Assembly (NCBI RefSeq): GCF_024166365.1
Contig: NC_064846.1
Span: 30,525,866-30,589,865, forward strand
Origin: Elephas maximus indicus
Taxonomy: Eukaryota; Chordata; Mammalia; Proboscidea; Elephantidae
Length of the DNA stretch: 64,000 nucleotides
Reading direction: 5' to 3'
Part shown: one piece after another, positions 57,895 through 64,000 of the stretch
Layout of the letters: the number at the start of each line of letters is the position of its first letter
Position numbering within the stretch: the first letter of the stretch is position 1
Translations under genes and position numbers: made by a program
The notes under the pieces: generated by a model
What the model was told of the DNA's origin: nothing
Seen by the model: the letters and a program-made list of their open reading frames with translations, nothing else
The model's database searches: none

Positions 57895-60800
57895 TACAGG
57901 TGTCAGTCAAAAATCACTCATCATACCAACAATCAGAATGATCTCAAAATAAATGAGAAACTACAGTCAATAAATGCCAACACTCAGATTACAGAGATGT
58001 TAGAATTATCTAAGATTTTAAAGTGGCTATGATAAAATGCTTCAACAAGGGATTGCAAACACACTGGAAATAAATGAAAATGTAAAAAGATTTTGCAAAG
58101 AAATTGAACACATAAAGAAGAGCCAACAGAAATTCTAGAACCGTGAAACACAAGAACTAAAATCAATAGCCCATTGGATAAGCTCAACAGCAGAACTGAA
58201 GGGACAGAGGAAATAATCAGTGAACTAGAAGATAGAACAATACAAATTACCCAACCTTAACAATAGGCAAAAAATAGACTAAAAACAAAAATGAATAGAA
58301 TTTGGAGGACCTGTGGAACTGAAAAAAAAAATGTTACAGGGAAAACTACACAATACTGATGAAAGAAATCAAAGATGATCTAAATAATTGGAAACACATG
58401 CCATGTTTGTGGATTGTAAGGCTCAAAACCCCCTTGTTTCTGTCAGTTTGATGTACCGTGGGTGTTGCTGTGATGCTGAAGCTATGCCACCGGTATTCAG
58501 ATATCAGCAGAAGAAAGCAAGAGGTCATTGAAAAGATAGAAAGGAAGAAAAGACCAAGATGGATGTCAGAGGAGGCTCTGAAACTTGCCCACAAACGTAG
58601 AGCAGCTAAAGCAAAAGGAAGAAATGAAGAAGTAAGAGAACTGAATAGAAGACTTCAAAGGGCTGCTCGAGAAGACAAAGTAAAGTATTATAATGACATA
58701 TGCAAAGAGCTGGAGATAGAAAACCAAAAGGGAAGAACACGCTCGGTGTTTCTCAAGCTGAAAGAACTGAGGAAAAAATTCAAGCAACAGTGAAGGATTC
58801 TACGGGGAAAATATTAAATGATGCAGGAAGCATCAAAAGAAGATGGAAAGAATACACAGTCATTATAGTAGAATTCGTCGATGTTCAACCATCTCAAGAG
58901 GTGGCATATGAACAGGAACCCATGGTACTAAAGGAAGAAGTCCAAGCTGCTCTGAAGGCATTGGTGAAAAACAAGACTCCAGGAAGTGATGGAATATTAG
59001 TTGAGATGTTTCAATAAATGGATGCAGTGCTGGAGGTGCTTACTCATCTATGACAAGAAATATGGAAGACAGCTTCCTGGCCAATTCACAGGAAGAGATC
59101 CATATTTATGCCTATTCCCAAGAAAGGTGATCCAACTGAATGCTGAAATTATAGAACAATATCATTAATATCACACGCAAGCAAAATTTTGCTGAAGATC
59201 ATTCAAAAACGGCTGCAGCAGTATATCGACAGGGAACTGCCAGAAATTCAGGCTGGTTTCAGAAGAGGATGTGGAACCATGGATATCATTGCTGATGTCA
59301 GATGGATCCTGGCTGAAAGCACGGAATACCAGAAGGATGTTTACCTGTGTTTTATTGACTATGCAAAGGCATTCGACTGTGTGGATCATAACAAATTATG
59401 GATAACATTGCAAAGAATGGGAATTCCAGAACACTTAATTGTGCTCATGAGGAAACTTTACATAGATCAAGACACACTTGTTCGGTTAGAACAAGGGAAT
59501 ACTGATTGGTTTAAAGTCAGGAAAGGTGTATGTCAAGGTTGTACCTTTTCACCATATTTATTCAGTGTGTATGCTGAGCAAATAATCAGAGAAGCTGGAC
59601 TATAAGAAGAAGAACGGGGCATCAGGATTGGAGGAAGACTCATTAGCAACCTTCGTTATGCAGATGACACAATCTTGCTTTGCTGAAAGTGAAGAGGACT
59701 TGAAACACTAATGAAGAGGACTTGAAGCACTTACTAATGAAGAGCAGAGACCACAGCCTTCAGTATGGCTTGTGCCTCAACATAAAGTAAACAAAAATCC
59801 TCACAACTGGACCAATGAGCAATATCATGATGAATGGAGAAAAGATTGAAGTTGTCAAGGATTTCATTTTAACTGGATCCACAATCAACAGCCATGGAAG
59901 CAGCAGTCAAGAAATCAAACAACACACTGCATTGGGTAAATCTGCTGCAAAGGGCCTCTTTAAAAAGTTGAAAAGCAAAGACGTCACTTTGAAGACTAAG
60001 GTGTGCCTGGCCCAAGCCACGGTATTTTCAATCACATCATATGCATGTGAAAGCTGGACAATGAATAAGGAAGACCGAAGAACTGACGCCTTTGCACTGT
60101 GGTGTTGGCAAAGAATATTGAATATACCATGGACTGCCAAAAGAATGAACAAGTCTGTCCTGGAAGAAGTGCAACCAGAATGCTCCTTCAAAGCAAGGAT
60201 GGCAAGACTGTGTCTTACATACTTTGTACATGTTGTCAGGAGGGACCAGTCCCTGGAGAAGGACATCATGCTAGGCAAAGTACAGGGTCAGTGGAAAAGA
60301 GGAAGATCTTCAATGAGGTGGATTGACACAGTGGCTGCAACAATGAGCTGAAGCATAACAACGATTATAAGGATGGCGCAGGACCGGGCAGTGTTTCTTT
60401 CTGTTGTGCATAGGGTTGCTATGAGTGGGAACCGACTCAACGGCACCTAACGACAACAACAAGGTTGAAAATAATAAAGATATCAAATATCCCAAATGGT
60501 TTATGGCTTTAATATAATTCTTATCAAAATCCCAGCAAGATTGTTGGTAGATATAGACAAAATTGTTCTAAGATGTATGTGCAAATGCAAAAGAACTAAA
60601 ATAGCTAAAACAATTTTGATAAAGAATAATTCAATGGAAGGAATTAGACTTCCTGATTTCAAGACTTTTTATGTAGCCATAGTGATCGTCTATGTGGTAT
60701 TGGGGGAGGAATAGACAGATGGATCAATGGTATAGAATAGAGAACCCAGACATAAAAAAATATATATATAGGTACAAAAACAATTAAATGGAGGAAAGAT

Positions 60801-62035
60801 ATTCTTTCCAAAACATGGACCTTGACCTAAATCTCACATACATATTATTTGAAAATTAACTCAAAATCAATCATGGATTTAAACATAAAAGTATAAAACA
60901 TTTAGAAAAACAGATAGGAAAAAATCTTTGGGATCTAGGACTAGGTAAAGAGTTCTTAGACTTAATAGGAAAAACACAATCCATAAAAGAAAAAATTGAT
61001 GAATTGGTCTTCATTAAAATTTAATTTTTTTTTTTTGCTCTGCTCAAGATCCTGTTGAAAGGCTGAAAAGACAAGCTGCAGATAGGAAGAAAATATTTAT
61101 AAATCATGTACCTAATGAAAGACTAGTATTTGGAATATTTAAAGAATTCTCAGAACTCAAAAGTAAAAAAACCAACAACCCAACTAGAATATAGGTAAAA
61201 GAGATGAAGAGAGACATTTCACTGAAGAAAACATATAAATGGTAAACAACCACATGAAAAGATGTCCAGCATCATTAACCATTAGGGAAATGGAAGTTAA
61301 AACCACACTGAGATATCACTGCACACCTAACATAATGGCTAAAGTAAAAAATCATGACAACACCAAATGCTGGTGGGGATGCAGAGAAACTGGATCACTC
61401 ATACATTGCTGGTGGGAATGTAAGATGCTAGTCACAGAATGGGAAACAGTTTATCAATTTCTTACAATTTATTATGAAACTAAACATGTAACTACCATAT
61501 GATCCAACACATGCACTCCTGGTCTCCTAGAGAAATGAAGGCTTATGCTGATAAAAAAAAAAAAAAAAATCCTACACTTGAATGCTTATGGGAGCTTTAT
61601 TGGCAATAGTTAAAAATTGAAAACGACCCAGATGTCCTTCAAAGGTTGAATTGGTAAACAAATTGTGGTACGTGGAATACTTCTCAGCAATGAAAATGAA
61701 TGAACTATTGATACGTGCAACAACCTGGCTGAATCTCCAGAGAATTATGCTGAGTGGGGAAAAAAGCCTATCCAGAAAGGTTATCTACTGTATAATTCAA
61801 TTTGCATAACATTCTTGAAATGACAAAATTATAAAAATGGAGAAGAATTTAATGGTTCCTGAGGGTTAATGAGGGGGCAGGGAGAAGGGAAGTATGTGTG
61901 ACTACAAAAGGGCAACAGGAGGGATACTTGTGGTGATGAAAATAGTCTTGATTCTGTAAATGTCTGTATATCTTGTTTGTAATACTGTACTATAATTTTG
62001 CAAGAAGTTGCCATTGGCCGAACAATCCATTTATA
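57895..62035 (+). mobile_element. Old L1, forward strand, interrupted by an RTE and internally deleted
   Basis: 57895-58330 is decayed ORF1-region sequence ('ataaatgccaacactcagat', 'agtgaactagaagatagaac'). 58336-58428 is late ORF2 ('tgaaagaaatcaaagatgat'). After the RTE, 60461 continues ORF2 ('aattcttatcaaaatcccag') through 'TTLRYHCTPNIMAKVKN'/'[18 protein letters not shown]' (61290-61440) to a 3'UTR ending near 62035. Most of ORF2 is missing between 58330 and 58336. Many stops; dead. Confidence 0.8.
58429..60460 (+). mobile_element. RTE/BovB-like LINE lacking the endonuclease domain, inside an L1, with target-site duplication
   Basis: A 2.03 kb element flanked by 'aaggctcaaaa' (58418-58428) and 'aaggttgaaaa' (60461-60471). 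It opens with the RTE leader (to about 58506), then jumps to the linker after the endonuclease ('RRKQEVIEKIERKKRPRW'). Reverse transcriptase follows at 59189-59605 with 'CFIDYAKAFDCVDHNKLW', 'RKGVCQGCTFSPYLFSVY' and, after an in-frame TAA, 'NLRYADDTIL' near 59650. The C-terminal part (59815-60351) has 'NILNIPWTAKRMNKSVLEEV'-like sequence and 'ARMARLCLTYFVHVVRRDQS'. It ends in the CAA-rich tail. About 0.9-1 kb of leader and endonuclease is absent. Confidence 0.92.
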
Positions 62036-62049
62036 ACAAAACTAGCTGA

Positions 62050-62350
62050 AAATGATTTTCCATTCTTGGCCCAGGGGAATTAAGAAAGCATCCCAGAGGA
62101 ATTGATGTCTGTACCTCTAAAAATGAGTAAGAAGCACTATGTGAAAAAACAGAGGCAGGACAGTTCAGAAGGAAGGGACTGTGTGTGCAAGAATATAAAT
62201 ATATAGCAATGCATGGGGTTTTCAGGGTAGAGTAAATACTTTCATATCTGGAGAGTAAGGTACAAGTAGAAGAGATAAAGAGTGGGAAGCATAGCCTGGG
62301 ATTGGACTATAAAGAACTTCATAAATTGTAATATTGAGTCTATCCTATGG
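62050..62350 (+). repeat. LINE-2 fragment
   Basis: 'aaagcatcccagaggaattg', 'ggcaggacagttcagaagga', 'gcatagcctgggattggact' and 'agaacttcataaattgtaat' occur in L2 order. Diverged. Confidence 0.55.
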
Positions 62351-63870
62351 GTAGAATGACCATATAATATATCTTCTAAACTGGAACACTGTTGAGAGTG
62401 AAAGATAGAACTATAAACTGGAACTGTCCCAAGCAAACCCTACCTATAAAAAAAAAAAACAAAACAATGACAAACCAAGGCAGGAAGTTAATCTGGAGAG
62501 TGACCTTAAACAAGGGCACTGAAAAGGAGGTGGGTGGGGAATCAAAGGCCCATTTTACCCAAATGCAGTTTTTCCCTAGGCTAGTCGTGCTGATAATTGC
62601 ACCTTTTTGTTTGATAGTCCTTGCTTTTGTTGAAGGTTCTTTCTAAATTTTCGGTAATCACAGTGAGAAGTGTACTAAGTATTGCAGATTATTGCTGAAT
62701 TACCTCTGAATGAAGTGAAAAGCCACGCCCACCTTCCGACACTATTTAGGGCATCATGAAATTATATTCAATGGAAAATGCAAGGGCAAGATGACCATAA
62801 ACTTAGCAAATATACATTTGAAATTTTTTAAAAAGAATCCGAGCCTTGGTGTTTCTGATTGCTACAGTAAACACAGGTTAAAAAAAAAAAGCCTCATTTC
62901 TGCAATGCTGCTATCTTCTGTGTCATTTTCTGAATATACAAGTTGAATAAATAGTTCAAGTCATATGAAGATACAGCACGAAGAACACTAGTCCTCTGAA
63001 TAAATACCCTTTAATGAACTGAACTGTTATGGGAATATAATTTTAGATTCAACCATGTAAAGTAGACATATGATTCCTGTAAGGTTTTTGATCTGAATGA
63101 CAAATGAAAGTTTGCTCTTTCCAATTTCTTATCATCTGGGTTGACATTATATGGTTAAACAAGATTTAAATTTACCATGTAAATTTGGTAGAGGCCATTT
63201 CATAATGCAAACCACTAATAACGGAATAAATTGTAGCTTATTTACTTCATAAATCATTTAAATTATTTACTTCATAAATCGTTCTCAGGAGTAACAAGAA
63301 AAAATGGGAAATCTATTTTCCTTAGACCCCATGGGTCTTCATTTAATTTTTAGTGAGATAGAGAAGATACTTTATCAATGGCAACAATAAAATAGTTTCA
63401 ACACATAACTTTGCAAAAAAGACTTACAGAGAATGTCAAAGAACTTATATATATAATGGATTTGTAAAGGAGGTGGGGTCAGAGAGAAGAAGAAAAGGTA
63501 TAACAATGACTATTTAAACTTGAAAAGTAAAGAATTGCCAAAGTATAACAAAATATGATACCATCATGCAATGCTCCCCGTTTCAGCAGGAAGTAGACCA
63601 AGAATTTTGAAGATTTAGAACACCAATTAATTTTGTAAGGCAGATAGTTGTCAATGTCCCACCTTATTTTCCAGGGAATTTGCTCATTATTTGAAAACTG
63701 TACTTTTGGATTGTGACAATCATCAGCTTGTACTTGATATGTTCATGGCTGTTTGACTGAATTTTTAGCCCCATCTTTCAAAATATAATAGAAAATAGGA
63801 TAGAAAATGTCTACCTAACTGTAAATTTCTGTTAACCCAACAAGGGCTTTTGTCCCTAATTTTTTGGCCT
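62351..63870. other. AT-rich intergenic, nothing recognised
   Basis: No gene or confident repeat. An 84-codon ORF (62392-62646) has no recognisable motif. Confidence 0.4.
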
Positions 63871-63874
63871 CTTG

Positions 63875-63965
63875 TACCTTCCCACATTCATTCATTCACA
63901 CATGCATGCATTATTTATATAGGGACTATCATAAGCATGGTGCTGTGATGAGTAATAAAATATGT
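63875..63965 (+). repeat. Possible LINE-2 3' fragment
   Basis: 'cacattcattcattcacaca' followed by 'gggactatcataagcatggt' resembles the L2 3' segment; short and diverged. Confidence 0.45.
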
Positions 63966-64000
63966 ATCTTTTTTCTGATAAGACTTACGTAAGCAAATTT

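Overview
The window is mammalian nuclear DNA and almost certainly afrotherian, most likely elephant or a close relative. The evidence is the very high density of AfroSINE copies (tRNA-like head, tail beginning near 'GGGTCGCTATGAGTCGGAAT') together with many copies of their RTE/BovB-like LINE partner. Older pan-mammalian repeats (L2, MIR, MaLR-type LTRs, Tigger, hAT) lie underneath. The only cellular protein-coding gene I can support is an intronless DCAF12-like WD40 gene at 41850-43265. It matches the X-linked retrogene pair DCAF12L1/DCAF12L2, so the window probably comes from a gene-poor part of the X chromosome (human Xq25 equivalent).

Layout. 1-2310: 5' end of a reverse-strand L1 with an open 338-codon ORF1; its ORF2 would lie off the left edge. 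3.0-4.7 kb: L2, MIR and two AfroSINEs. 5.1-7.25 kb: a decayed hAT-type transposase. 7.5-8.5 kb: 5' half of an RTE (endonuclease region). 10.0-12.07 kb: an RTE 3' end joined to a tandemly repeated, L1-5'UTR-like block. 14.5-16.9 kb: RTE fragments, MIR and AfroSINE. 17.0-24.6 kb: nested L1s, with a 2.1 kb L1 inside an older internally deleted L1 (16-bp target-site duplication) and a short opposite-strand L1 tail inside the same host. 26.2-39.7 kb: three-way mixture of LTRs, AfroSINEs, L2/MIR, a tRNA-Gly-headed SINE and a Tigger transposon in AT-rich sequence. 40-44.2 kb: a GC-rich island carrying the DCAF12L gene, its 5' leader with a CCG repeat, and a 3' UTR ending near an AATAAA. 44.9-62.3 kb: another repeat mosaic, including an almost complete 3.25 kb RTE inside an L2, a short RTE inside a MIR, an endonuclease-less RTE inside an L1, and a MaLR-type LTR inside another L1. 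62.4-64 kb: largely featureless AT-rich sequence.

The parts work together as a retrotransposon community rather than an operon. L1 supplies one retrotransposition machinery; the RTE supplies another, whose 3' end is copied in both the AfroSINEs and the tRNA-Gly SINE, implying that those SINEs were mobilised by RTE. The DCAF12L gene is itself an old product of reverse transcription (an intronless copy of DCAF12). I saw no CRISPR array, operon, rRNA, functional tRNA or other discrete undescribed system. The most interesting items are the composite tRNA-Gly/RTE-5'/RTE-3' SINE, the L1-5'UTR/RTE junction, and the nested insertions whose target-site duplications can be read directly. Repeat family names are from recognition without a database search, and boundaries without a stated duplication are approximate.
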